From contig NZ_CP034562.1 in the NCBI RefSeq assembly GCF_003970675.1, forward strand, positions 806,001 to 870,000: a stretch of DNA of 64,000 nt. The letters run 5' to 3'. Shown in pieces: positions 8,677-17,283 of the stretch. Made by a program: the position numbers and the translations under genes. The notes under the pieces were generated by a model that did not search any database, was not told where the DNA came from, and saw only the letters and a list, made by a program, of their open reading frames with translations. The DNA is from Flammeovirga pectinis (GTDB lineage Bacteria > Bacteroidota > Bacteroidia > Cytophagales > Flammeovirgaceae). Positions within the stretch are counted from its first letter, which is position 1. Each line of letters starts with the position of its first letter.

Positions 8677-8695
8677 ATATACTGATGAAAGCAGA

Positions 8696-9682
8696 TTATA
8701 ACCACTCTTCTAATGTTTTTCTCATTTTCTCTACTTGCCCTTTTGTGAACATTACCCTTTCTAATTTTTTAGTGTAGTTCATGTAATTTTGAGCATTAAT
8801 TACTTTCCCATTTACCTTTACCCCTAAGTTATCACAGCTAATATGTGTCCAAGGAGTATCATCAATACCATCGTCATGAAGCGCAATAAAATATTTATCT
8901 TCTTGTGCCGTTCTTTTGACTTGATTAAGTATAACCTTATTGTCCCTTTCATTAAAAGGCATTGACGTCATACCAAATATGTGCTTTAAACCTAACCAAT
9001 GGCCTATCTCGTGTGTAATTACCTCAATACTTAATCGGTCGGTGTTAAAACTTTTATAATCAATAAAAATACCGCTTAATAAAGAAGAACGGTCAAACGT
9101 TTCTCCTTTTAAATAGATATGATCATAAGGAGGAGGAAGTGTTATCTTATTCTCGTCTCTTTGGTCATTATCAGTAACAACTAAACCACTAGTAAGGTGC
9201 GGAAGATCCGTAATTATAACATTCAAAAATTTACGTCCGTCTGTAACTATTTTATGGCTCTGAAATTCTTTAACCGTTCTAATTAAATCATTAGAAATAC
9301 TTCTTTCGCTAACTCTAGGGTATTTTGTTTTTATAGAAACAAACCCTTTTTGCTGATTTTCTTCCTCGGTAGCTAGGTAGAATTCAATGTTTGGATTTGC
9401 AGAAATAGCTACAAATTGATCTTCAATAGTAAATCTATTGGTATTCTGAAATTGAAAATTAATATTGATGTGTTGAACAATACTTTCTAACTCTTTTTTA
9501 GAAGGTAATTTATTATTATTAAATGCGACGTAATGAAAAACAACAGGAACTCTATAAGTGAGCCCTACTGGGTTATTAGTTTTCGCATTTAATTTTTCAG
9601 TCTTAGAGATATCGAATTCTTCCTCTTTTTGACAGCCAAATAATGTTGAAATGAGGAGAAGAACGAAGTAGATTTTTTTCAT
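8696..9682 (-). CDS. M43-type (pappalysin-like) zinc metalloprotease lipoprotein
   Basis: 328 residues. The lipoprotein signal is MKKIYFVLLLISTLFGC with the acylated Cys at 17, so it is probably outer-membrane anchored. The zinc motif HEIGHWLGLKH spans H224-H234 (H224, H228, H234, with E225 catalytic), and a Met-turn candidate is QNYMNYT, followed by the family's MFTKGQVEKMR ending. This fits metzincin family M43. It has no T9SS tail, unlike many M43 relatives. Its ATG is only 6 bases downstream of the stop of a short solenoid-like surface protein, so the two are cotranscribed. Confidence 0.88.
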   Translation of the reverse strand: MKKIYFVLLLISTLFGCQKEEEFDISKTEKLNAKTNNPVGLTYRVPVVFHYVAFNNNKLPSKKELESIVQHININFQFQNTNRFTIEDQFVAISANPNIEFYLATEEENQQKGFVSIKTKYPRVSERSISNDLIRTVKEFQSHKIVTDGRKFLNVIITDLPHLTSGLVVTDNDQRDENKITLPPPYDHIYLKGETFDRSSLLSGIFIDYKSFNTDRLSIEVITHEIGHWLGLKHIFGMTSMPFNERDNKVILNQVKRTAQEDKYFIALHDDGIDDTPWTHISCDNLGVKVNGKVINAQNYMNYTKKLERVMFTKGQVEKMRKTLEEWL

Positions 9683-9688
9683 ATAAGC

Positions 9689-10486
9689 TTACTTCAATGA
9701 TGAAATTTTTGAAATAATAAGTGGCATTACTCTAGAGTATGTTTCTTCTGATAAATAATAGAATAGATTACTTAAATTACTTTCTGTGATATCAACTTTT
9801 TTATCAATTTCTATAAAATGAGTTCCTTCGTTTTTATGGTGTTTCAGCTTAGCAATTTTTAAATCTTTATTTCCTCCCTCAGCCAATCCATTTATGTTTG
9901 ATTGATAGTAAAATACTTTGTTATTTCTCATCTCATTTTTATGAATACCATGTAAATGAAAATTAAAATCTACATTACCACAGACTGCAATTTTACCGTT
10001 TAAATGTACATCTTCTGGGTGTGGTCCAATAAGGTTGCCTTCTACAATAAGGTTTGCATTCTTATCATTTAAAAATTGGATAGATTCAACGTTATGTTCT
10101 GGTGTTCCTAAAATCAGGTTACCTTTTATAACTAAATTTCCATAATTAATTAAAGAACTATTTTCAAACAATGTTAGGTTACCGTAAATCACTAAAGTAT
10201 CGGTAGCTTGAATAACAATTTTCTTATCTGATGGTACTCTAACTTTACCATTTATGTACACAACATGACCAATGCCTTTTTTATATTCTTCTCCATTAGA
10301 AGTTTCTAAATTGTGTTTAATAGTATATATTTTTTTGCTGTGCGCTTTCCCATATACTTTTATATGTTCGTGTACATTTTGTGCTGTAGACGTTAAAGCT
10401 AAAGAGAAAAATGCTACTGTTACCATTACTTGGAAAATGGATTTTAAATTACAGTAAGCTACTTGAGAGATTGAGGTATTTAACAT
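9689..10486 (-). CDS. Secreted solenoid-like protein, short paralogue without T9SS tail
   Basis: 265 residues with a signal peptide ending near LTSTAQN. ATG 10486 gives a longer n-region containing Lys; ATG 10426 is an alternative. The body repeats beta-strand units such as DTLVIYGNLTLFENSSLINYGNLVIKGNLILG, then GNLIGPHPEDVHLNGKIAV. These align clearly with the next two genes on the same strand. It stops where those genes begin their LPVEL...-T9SS module, so it lacks a sorting domain. It is followed after 6 bases by the M43 protease gene. Likely periplasmic, or surface-attached by another route. No named family recognised. Confidence 0.7.
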   Translation of the reverse strand: MLNTSISQVAYCNLKSIFQVMVTVAFFSLALTSTAQNVHEHIKVYGKAHSKKIYTIKHNLETSNGEEYKKGIGHVVYINGKVRVPSDKKIVIQATDTLVIYGNLTLFENSSLINYGNLVIKGNLILGTPEHNVESIQFLNDKNANLIVEGNLIGPHPEDVHLNGKIAVCGNVDFNFHLHGIHKNEMRNNKVFYYQSNINGLAEGGNKDLKIAKLKHHKNEGTHFIEIDKKVDITESNLSNLFYYLSEETYSRVMPLIISKISSLK

Positions 10487-10564
10487 AGAAATAGTAATTA
10501 GATTTGTTTGACTTTATGACAGTCGTATCCATTTGGTAGTCAGTTGTATTTAGATTTATTAGTG

Positions 10565-10603
10565 AATAAAAAAATAAGCACCCCATTAAAAATGAGGTGC
10601 TTA
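10565..10603 (-). terminator. Terminator of the first T9SS solenoid gene
   Basis: A 7-8 bp stem (10575-10582 with 10596-10603) extends inward past one mismatch. The minus-strand transcript then enters a run of T (plus-strand A, 10568-10574). Confidence 0.82.
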
Positions 10604-10643
10604 CTAACTAAATTGTCTGTTCTATGTTATCTATAGTATAAAT

Positions 10644-12032
10644 CTAATTCTTTATAATTTTCTTCTGATAAATACGCTTATTCCCTTGTGTAACTTCTAA
10701 TATATATATCCCTTGAGATAAACCAGAAACATCAAATTTCTGAGACGAATATTGAGATGATTTACTAGTCAACTTTATTTTATAACCAGTACTCGCATTG
10801 ATCAAGTAGTAATCCATTGGGCTATCATCTGTAGCATTAGATTCTACTTTAATGAAATCTGTAGTAGGGTTAGGGTACACACTTACGTCAATTTTATCAC
10901 TATCACCATTCATTACGGCTTGAATCCAAGATTCTGATTTTCCATCAAAATCATATTGTGTTAATCGGTAATAAACTGTTTTGTTTTTATCAGTAGGAAC
11001 ATCTATTTCGTATTCTGTAACTACATTAGAGTTTCCTTGACCATCAACTTCATCTATTTTTTCAAAATTCTTTTTATCGTAAGATTTTTCAATAATAAAG
11101 TGACTGTTATTAATTTCTTGTGCTGTAGTCCAATTGATAGCTGTAAAAGATACTTCTTGAGTACAAGAGAAACTTGAGAGTTCTACTGGGAGGTCTTTGA
11201 AAGATTTCGTTAAATATGGTTTAAGTCTATGTAATTCATTTTCTTTAATTTCGTCAATTTTATCTGATAGACTAACTTTTGAAAGCTTGGTTGATTTGAG
11301 TATTTTATTATTAGTAGTAAATTGATTTGTTATATCCCCATGTTTATGTGCTTCTTTACTTTTTGCTGTTTTACCAATATTGTTAAAAGAATAATAAAAG
11401 CATTTTGGATTAAATTTATTGTGGTTATCATGTTCTTTTTCAGAATGAAAATGAACATCAACCGTATCTAAAACGGCAATTTGTCCATAAAATTTACTTT
11501 TATGCGGGTGATAACCGATCATGTTATTTTTAATTATCACTTTTCCATTACTTTCATTAAAAAAATAAATTTCCTCACTATTTCTAAATACTTTATCTGT
11601 TAATTCTACCCACTGTCGTCTTTTTTTTACCCAACGTGTTATTTCGTCGTATCCTCCTAAGTATAAGGATCCTCTAATAACTAAATTTCCTTTATTACTT
11701 AAAGTACCGTTGTTTTCAATTATTACATCTCCATTAATTACTAATGTATCTATTGCTTGTATTTCAATTACTTGATTTTCCTTGATTCGAACATCTCCAT
11801 TTATATATATAACGTGGCCTATTTTTGAACCTTTTTTAGGTTTGTATAATTTACCATCAGAAGTTTTATACCCTTTATACTTTTTATTCCATTCGTTAAA
11901 TTTTATAGGTTTTGATGAGATTAGTTTTGATATGTCTTTTTTTTCGAAAGAAGTTTTATGCTCTACGGTTTTTTGTCCAAAACTAAAATTGGAAACCAAT
12001 AAAATTAAAAGAATTGTATATAAATTTTTCAT
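10644..12032 (-). CDS. T9SS-secreted solenoid-like surface protein (copy A)
   Basis: 462 residues. A signal peptide ends near FSFGQ (20). A solenoid-like core (about 70-210) has repeats GHVIYINGDVRI, DTLVINGDVIIENNGTLSNKGNLVIRGSLYLGG. A lysine/histidine-rich variable middle follows to about 275. Next is an LPVELSSF module (a fibronectin-like region typical of T9SS cargo), and finally a type A sorting domain with VYPNPTTDFI and a C-terminal GIYILEVTQGNKRIYQKKI. Expected to cross the outer membrane by T9SS and be retained on the surface. The last 175 or so residues are almost identical to those of the next gene upstream. Ligand unknown. Confidence 0.82.
   Translation of the reverse strand: MKNLYTILLILLVSNFSFGQKTVEHKTSFEKKDISKLISSKPIKFNEWNKKYKGYKTSDGKLYKPKKGSKIGHVIYINGDVRIKENQVIEIQAIDTLVINGDVIIENNGTLSNKGNLVIRGSLYLGGYDEITRWVKKRRQWVELTDKVFRNSEEIYFFNESNGKVIIKNNMIGYHPHKSKFYGQIAVLDTVDVHFHSEKEHDNHNKFNPKCFYYSFNNIGKTAKSKEAHKHGDITNQFTTNNKILKSTKLSKVSLSDKIDEIKENELHRLKPYLTKSFKDLPVELSSFSCTQEVSFTAINWTTAQEINNSHFIIEKSYDKKNFEKIDEVDGQGNSNVVTEYEIDVPTDKNKTVYYRLTQYDFDGKSESWIQAVMNGDSDKIDVSVYPNPTTDFIKVESNATDDSPMDYYLINASTGYKIKLTSKSSQYSSQKFDVSGLSQGIYILEVTQGNKRIYQKKIIKN
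10665..11192. repeat. Direct repeat copy 1 (3' module of copy A)
   Basis: About 528 bp nearly identical to 12138-12665, at a constant offset of 1,473 bases with no indel seen at either end. It encodes the LPVEL module and T9SS domain. Identity stops abruptly at LPVEL. Confidence 0.9.
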
Positions 12033-12104
12033 AGATTCAGATATTTAGTTCTTAGACAGGTAGCCTAATGAAACAGGCAGAAGCATTAAGATCTGTTGAA
12101 TTCT
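12030..12104. repeat. Leader repeat copy 1 (upstream of copy A)
   Basis: 75 bases covering the start codon and 5' leader. They match 13566-13640 with about four substitutions and no indel (constant offset of 1,536). Confidence 0.88.
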
Positions 12105-12116
12105 GTTGTGTTTTAT

Positions 12117-13568
12117 TTACTTCTTAATCACTTTATTCTGATAAATACGCTTATTTCCTTGTAGAACTTCTAATATATATATCCCTTGAGATAAGCCAGA
12201 AACATCAAATTTCTGAGATGAATATTGAGATGATTTACTAGTCAATTTTATTTTAGCTCCAGTACTCGCATTGATCAAGTAGTAATCCATTGGGCTATCA
12301 TCTGTAGCGTTTGTTTCTACCTTAATGAAATCTGTAGTAGGGTTAGGGTACACACTTACGTCAATTTTATCATCATCACTATTCATTACGGCTTGAATCC
12401 AAGATTCTGATTTTCCATCAAAATCGTATTGTGTTAATCGGTAATAAACTGTTTTGTTTTTATCTGTAGGAACATCTATTTCGTATTCTGTTACTACATT
12501 AGAATTTCCTTGTCCATCAACTTCATCTATTTTTTCAAAATTCTTTTTATCGTAAGATTTTTCAATAATAAAGTGACTGTTATTAATTTCTTGTGCTGTA
12601 GTCCAATTGATAGCTGTAAAAGATACTTCTTGAGTACAAGAGAAGCTTGAAAGTTCTACTGGGAGTAGTTTATCTTTATCTTTATATTTTATTAATAGGT
12701 AGGGTTGAAGCTTTAGTAAACTTTCTTTATTAATGGGATCTTTATCAGAGAATTTTTTAAAGTATCCTTTGACAGGTAGATCTGTAATTTTATTATGATT
12801 TCTATCATTTTTTTTATCTTTTTCATCTTTAGCTTTTTCATTTCTTCCTTTTTTTCCTCTACTATATTTTTTTCTAGCTCTATTCATACTATCCAGTTTC
12901 ATAATAACTTCCGTTCCTTTATTAGCTTTAGCACTAAAATCATTATTTCTATAATAAAATACTCCACCTGTTGGATTGATAGTATTTTCATTTAAATGGA
13001 AATGGTACATTACGTTTTGTATTACAGCAATATTTCCTGCTATTGTAGAACCATGAACATGTTGTCCCACTAGTCCTTGTGTTATATATAAGTTTGCATT
13101 TGGCTTATTTTGAAAGTCCACAGTATATTCATCTTGTCCTCCATCAACTTGATTACCAATAAATAAAGAACCTTTTATAACTAAATTCCCTTTATTAATT
13201 AAAGTAGAACCTGCAAGAGCTGTCAATCCCCCATAAATTACTAATGTATGGCCAGCTGGAATAGTTAAGCTACTATTCTTAGCAATTTTTAAATGGCCAA
13301 TAATGAAAGTGTATTTTTTTGGTAAGGTATAAGTCCCTTTGAATAAAAGTCTATTTTTATCATTTTTTACTTTATACATAGTAAAATCTTGATCATCAAC
13401 TTTGCGGTTTTTATATTTATAGTGAAAAACTACTTTTTTTCTATATTTTGAAGAGAAAGTAAAATCTACATCTTTAGAAAACCCATCCACATTTATCATT
13501 AAAAATGAGACTAGACTAATTAAAGTGAAGATTTTAAAACGATTAATAGTAAGATAAAAATTTTTCAT
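12117..13568 (-). CDS. T9SS-secreted solenoid-like surface protein (copy B)
   Basis: 483 residues, same architecture as copy A. A signal region (about 1-31) is followed by a basic segment, then a solenoid-like core with HTLVIYGGLTALAGSTLINKGNLVIKGSLFIG and a second block ANLYITQGLVGQHVHGSTIAGNIAVI. A strongly charged linker (about 235-265, Lys/Arg/Glu/Asp-rich) precedes the LPVELSSF module and the T9SS type A sorting domain (VYPNPTTDFIKV). The 3' quarter is nearly identical in DNA to copy A, whereas the cores have diverged, which suggests gene conversion or selection on the tail. No terminator separates it from copy A, so they may be cotranscribed. Confidence 0.82.
   Translation of the reverse strand: MKNFYLTINRFKIFTLISLVSFLMINVDGFSKDVDFTFSSKYRKKVVFHYKYKNRKVDDQDFTMYKVKNDKNRLLFKGTYTLPKKYTFIIGHLKIAKNSSLTIPAGHTLVIYGGLTALAGSTLINKGNLVIKGSLFIGNQVDGGQDEYTVDFQNKPNANLYITQGLVGQHVHGSTIAGNIAVIQNVMYHFHLNENTINPTGGVFYYRNNDFSAKANKGTEVIMKLDSMNRARKKYSRGKKGRNEKAKDEKDKKNDRNHNKITDLPVKGYFKKFSDKDPINKESLLKLQPYLLIKYKDKDKLLPVELSSFSCTQEVSFTAINWTTAQEINNSHFIIEKSYDKKNFEKIDEVDGQGNSNVVTEYEIDVPTDKNKTVYYRLTQYDFDGKSESWIQAVMNSDDDKIDVSVYPNPTTDFIKVETNATDDSPMDYYLINASTGAKIKLTSKSSQYSSQKFDVSGLSQGIYILEVLQGNKRIYQNKVIKK
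12138..12665. repeat. Direct repeat copy 2 (3' module of copy B)
   Basis: Partner of 10665-11192. The encoded residues from LPVELSSF to WIQAVMN are identical in both genes; the sorting domain differs at only a few positions. Confidence 0.9.
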
Positions 13569-13640
13569 AGATTCAGATATTTAGTTCTTAGACAGGTAGT
13601 CTAATGGAGCAGGCAGAAGTATTAAGATCTGTTGAATTCT
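13566..13640. repeat. Leader repeat copy 2 (upstream of copy B)
   Basis: Partner of 12030-12104. Conservation of an untranslated leader next to diverged coding cores suggests a shared regulatory function or a recent duplication. Confidence 0.88.
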
Positions 13641-13672
13641 ATTTCCTTTTATTCACACTTTTTGAGCGACAA

Positions 13673-13700
13673 TAAAAAAATACCTTCCATTTAGAAAGGT
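13673..13700 (-). terminator. Terminator of the third T9SS solenoid gene
   Basis: A 7-bp stem (13682-13688 with 13694-13700, one T-G wobble on the minus strand) is followed on the minus strand by a T-rich tract. It separates the upstream gene from the copy A/B unit. Confidence 0.78.
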
Positions 13701-13727
13701 GTTCTTAATTTTAATGAATCGAAGTAT

Positions 13728-14657
13728 TTATATTTTAATGATTTTATCTTGATAAATCACTTGATTTCCTTTTGTAATTTCTATGATGTACATACCATTT
13801 GCTAAATGAGTAAGATCAAAGGTTTGTGTTGCATAAGAAATAGAAGTGATATTTAGTTTATGTCTACTCCCGTTACTAGCATTTACCAAGTAAAACTCCA
13901 TTAGTTCATTATCATTTATAGTAGTTTGAATTCTTAAATATTCAGATGTTGGGTTAGGATAGATATTAAAGCTAATATCGTTATAAGTAGTACCTGCAAC
14001 ACTTTGTATCCAAGCTTCAGATTTTCCATCAAAATCAAACTGAGTAAGTCTATAATAAGTTATTTCATTATTATCTAAACGGTCACTACTTTCATAGTAA
14101 ACATTACTATTTGTATTACCATGTCCATCTACAGAATCAACAAAAATATAATTTTTCCGATCATATGATTTTTCAATAATAAAATGACTGTTATTTATTT
14201 CTTGAGCAGTTTCCCAAAAAATATCTACGTTTTTATTTTGATCAACTTCAATTTCATAACTAATTAATTCTACAGGAAGATCTGAAGTATGGTGTATTTC
14301 ACCACCATTAATTGTTGTAACTTCTCCATTTCCAGGCTTAATTATACGATCAACATATAAATCTCCACCATCAACAAGTACAACTCCATTTCCGGCAGCT
14401 TTTAGGTTACCATAAATAATTAATTCACCTCCGTCAACAGTAATTTGTCCATTCCCAGATACATTAACATCTCCATTAACGGTTAAAGTACCTTGGATAA
14501 TGTAATGAGTTCTCCCACTAACATCTAAAGAAGGTAGGAGTTGAGAATCTCCAACAGGAATAACTATATCATTACTAATTTTAGCATGAATAGTATTGGA
14601 AATTACAGATAATAAAATTAGACTTAGAAATAGAAATAAGTATTGTAGCTTTTTCAT
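13728..14657 (-). CDS. T9SS-secreted solenoid-like surface protein (copy C, divergent)
   Basis: 309 residues. The signal peptide covers about 1-25 (ends near IHAK). A short core (about 30-130) has glycine-rich repeats: GTLTVNGDVNVSGNGQITVDGGELIIYGNLKAAGNGVVLVDGGDLYV. These read as one rung per 12-20 residues, as in a beta-solenoid. An LPVELISYEI module and a T9SS type A sorting domain follow (IYPNPTSEYLRIQ; end GMYIIEITKGNQVIYQDKIIKI). The tail is homologous to those of copies A and B but clearly older in divergence. It has its own terminator and a 20-bp palindrome upstream. Surface protein of unknown ligand. Confidence 0.82.
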   Translation of the reverse strand: MKKLQYLFLFLSLILLSVISNTIHAKISNDIVIPVGDSQLLPSLDVSGRTHYIIQGTLTVNGDVNVSGNGQITVDGGELIIYGNLKAAGNGVVLVDGGDLYVDRIIKPGNGEVTTINGGEIHHTSDLPVELISYEIEVDQNKNVDIFWETAQEINNSHFIIEKSYDRKNYIFVDSVDGHGNTNSNVYYESSDRLDNNEITYYRLTQFDFDGKSEAWIQSVAGTTYNDISFNIYPNPTSEYLRIQTTINDNELMEFYLVNASNGSRHKLNITSISYATQTFDLTHLANGMYIIEITKGNQVIYQDKIIKI

Positions 14658-14698
14658 AAATCAGTATTAATGTTTGATTTATAAAACGGCTTTACTTA

Positions 14699-14718
14699 AA
14701 ATGAATATATATTCATTT
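14699..14718. promoter_or_regulatory. 20-bp perfect palindrome upstream of copy C
   Basis: AAATGAATATATATTCATTT, symmetric about 14708/14709, lies about 42 bases before the ATG of copy C. It may be an operator for a dimeric regulator. Its AT content makes chance occurrence plausible. Confidence 0.35.
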
Positions 14719-14781
14719 ATTGTTATTCGCTAATATTGACACTCATTTTTTAAATTATGTTATTATGAAGGAAGCGTGTTT

Positions 14782-15693
14782 TTAACCTTGTGCTAATTGT
14801 GTAAATATTTCTTCCATAGATTGAATTTGCATATTCATTTCTATAATAGCTTGATTTTCGGAAGCTGATTTTCTAAATATATCACCTCTTAAATCTAAAT
14901 CATTAGCATAGTAAACAAGAACGTTGGCAGGGTCTACAATTTCAATTTTCTCTACGCCTTCAATACTTGATAAAAAAGCAGCAGAAGTGGGCGATTCAAA
15001 TTTAAGGTTGAGTGCTGTTTTTGCTCCATAATGACGTAAATTTTCAACTTTATCATCTGCAACTAAATCACCTTTTCTAATAATAACAACACGGTCGCAG
15101 AGTATTTGTACCTCTTGCATTATGTGTGTAGAAAGCATTACAGTTTTATTCTGACTTACTTTTTTTATTAAAGCACGAATGTCTTCTAATTGAATAGGAT
15201 CGAGGCCCGTAGTAGGTTCATCAAGAATAAGTACTTCAGGATCGTGTATTAACGCTTGTGCAAGGCCAACACGCTGTCTATATCCTTTTGATAATGCTCC
15301 AATCTTCTTTTTACGTTCACGAGTAAGGCCAGTAAGCTCAATCATTTCGTCAACACGTTGCTTTCTTTTTTGTCCTTTTATATTGTAAATAGCCGCCGAA
15401 TATTCTAAATATTCTCTTACATACATATCTAAATAAAGAGGGTTGTGTTCTGGTAAGTAGCCCACCATTTTACGTACTTCAATAGGATTTTCGACAACAT
15501 CATAGCCGCAAACTTTAATAGTACCTTGTGTTGGTGGTACGTAACAGGTAGCAATTTTCATTGTAGTAGATTTCCCTGCACCGTTTGGTCCTAGAAAACC
15601 TAAAATCTCTCCTGGCTTTGCTTCAAAACTGATATTATTAACGGCTTTTTGGTCACCGTATACTTTTGTCAAATTCTCTATTTTGATACTCAT
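14782..15693 (-). CDS. gldA: Gliding-motility-type ABC transporter ATPase GldA
   Basis: 303 residues. Walker A is GPNGAGKST (35-43), the ABC signature LSKGYRQRVGLAQAL (about 134-148), Walker B LILDEPTTGLDP and the switch His in LSTHIMQEV. The YLPEHNPLYLDMYVREYL block is characteristic of GldA. In flavobacteria, GldA works with permeases GldF and GldG; neither is adjacent here, so the permease must lie elsewhere. It follows the FGGY kinase after 35 bases on the same strand and may share its transcript. Confidence 0.82.
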   Translation of the reverse strand: MSIKIENLTKVYGDQKAVNNISFEAKPGEILGFLGPNGAGKSTTMKIATCYVPPTQGTIKVCGYDVVENPIEVRKMVGYLPEHNPLYLDMYVREYLEYSAAIYNIKGQKRKQRVDEMIELTGLTRERKKKIGALSKGYRQRVGLAQALIHDPEVLILDEPTTGLDPIQLEDIRALIKKVSQNKTVMLSTHIMQEVQILCDRVVIIRKGDLVADDKVENLRHYGAKTALNLKFESPTSAAFLSSIEGVEKIEIVDPANVLVYYANDLDLRGDIFRKSASENQAIIEMNMQIQSMEEIFTQLAQG

Positions 15694-15728
15694 AAGGCGA
15701 AGATATAAAAGAGCAACGTACTTTAGAA

Positions 15729-17273
15729 CTAGATTTTAGGATAGCCCGTAATTTTTTGAATTTTTTCGTAGATAGGTTTTAATCTAGGGTACATTTGTTG
15801 GTAAACTTCTTTGTACAATTGATTATAAACGATAGCCTCTTTTTTATTAGGGTAGAACGTTTTTTTAATATGCGTCATTTCTTTAATGGCACTTTCGTAG
15901 GTATGTAAACCAAGACCTATAAACCCTAGCATGGCAGCACCCAATGCAGACGTTTCGAAGGTATGCGGACGGTGTGTTGGAAGATTGAAAATATTTGCGG
16001 TGAGTTGCATGGCTTCATCACTTTGAGAACCACCACCAGAAACTCTTAATTCTGTAATCTTTTCTCCCGTTTTTTGTTGCGTTTGTTCAGCACCATTTCT
16101 TAATGCATAACCAATACCTTCTAAAATTGCTTTATAAATATGAGCTTTGGTATGAACGTCACCAAAACCAATAATGCTTCCTTTTGCTTCTTTACCAGGG
16201 GATTTAATTCCAGGCGACCAAAAAGGTTGAAGCGTAAGCCCCATAGCACCTGCAGGAATATCTTTGATCATTTCATCAAAAATTGATTCAGTGGCAATAC
16301 CAAGTTCTTCAGCTTGCAAAACTTCTCTACTTCCAAATTCTTTTTTAAACCAACTCACCATCCAATATCCTCTATATACCATAATTTCAGTATTAAAACA
16401 TCCTTTTATGGCACTAGTATAGGGAGGGAAATAAGGAATAACTTCTTTATATTTTTTGATATTGGTAGAAAACGTTGCTGTTGTCCCAAAACTTAAACAT
16501 CCAACTTTAGATGTATAGGTTCCCGTACCTAACAATTCACACGCTTTGTCTGATGCCGCAGAAATTACGGGTAAGTGTACAGGTATATCTGTTTCATTGG
16601 CAGCTTTTTCAGTAATGTTTCCAATTACTTCACCTACACCAATAAGTTCAGGCAATTTACTTTCTTCTATAGGAAACATCTTGCTTTTAAAATCAGACTT
16701 TGTCGCCCAATCTCCTGTTTTATGGTCAAACGGTACGTAACCCACCATATTGCCTTTTGTTTCAATAAAACGATTTGTTAATTTATAATGGAAGTACCCA
16801 GATAAGAATAAAAACTTATGTGTTTTGTTCCAAATATCTACTTCGTTTTGGCGAATCCAATTGGCTTCACATTCTGTTATGGCATGTTCTACAATACTAT
16901 AAATACCAATTCCTTTCATGGCAGTACTTAACCACCAATTCGGAAATGCTTCCATTTTTGCTTTTCTCTGGTCGAGCCATAAAATTGCAGGGCGCAAGGG
17001 TTTACCTTCTTTGTCCACATTAATAACAGAACCTCTTTGCGTGGTTACAGTAACACCAATTAATTGCTTTTTTAAAGTTAAATTTTCTTTTAAAAGCTGT
17101 TTTGTTGTTGCACAAAACACCTCCCAATAATAGGTGGGATTTTGTTCTGCCCATCCTGCTTTTTTAGAAAAATAAGGCGTAACAGGTGTCTTTACCAAAG
17201 CACAGATTGTTCCTTTTTTATCAATAATAGAAGCGCGGATAGATTGTGTTCCTGCATCAATAGATAATATCAT
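15729..17273 (-). CDS. FGGY family carbohydrate kinase
   Basis: 514 residues from ATG 17273. An in-frame earlier start (17300) would overlap the upstream gene, and homologues begin MILSIDAGTQS. The first ATPase-fold domain has the DAGTQS phosphate motif (6-11) and TTQRGSVINVD; the second has GCLSFGTTATFS and LRVSGGGSQSDEAMQL (about 405-420). It is glycerol/xylulose-kinase-like in length. Given its partners (a GlpD and an alkyl-DHAP-synthase-like flavoprotein), a glycerol-like three-carbon substrate is the best guess. The gene starts 10 bases after the flavoprotein stop, so the three form one operon. Confidence 0.85.
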   Translation of the reverse strand: MILSIDAGTQSIRASIIDKKGTICALVKTPVTPYFSKKAGWAEQNPTYYWEVFCATTKQLLKENLTLKKQLIGVTVTTQRGSVINVDKEGKPLRPAILWLDQRKAKMEAFPNWWLSTAMKGIGIYSIVEHAITECEANWIRQNEVDIWNKTHKFLFLSGYFHYKLTNRFIETKGNMVGYVPFDHKTGDWATKSDFKSKMFPIEESKLPELIGVGEVIGNITEKAANETDIPVHLPVISAASDKACELLGTGTYTSKVGCLSFGTTATFSTNIKKYKEVIPYFPPYTSAIKGCFNTEIMVYRGYWMVSWFKKEFGSREVLQAEELGIATESIFDEMIKDIPAGAMGLTLQPFWSPGIKSPGKEAKGSIIGFGDVHTKAHIYKAILEGIGYALRNGAEQTQQKTGEKITELRVSGGGSQSDEAMQLTANIFNLPTHRPHTFETSALGAAMLGFIGLGLHTYESAIKEMTHIKKTFYPNKKEAIVYNQLYKEVYQQMYPRLKPIYEKIQKITGYPKI

Positions 17274-17283
17274 AGAAGAAGAT

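Noticed and set aside
14699-14718. Palindrome as terminator of gldA
   Set aside because: No T-tract follows on either strand and there is no loop.
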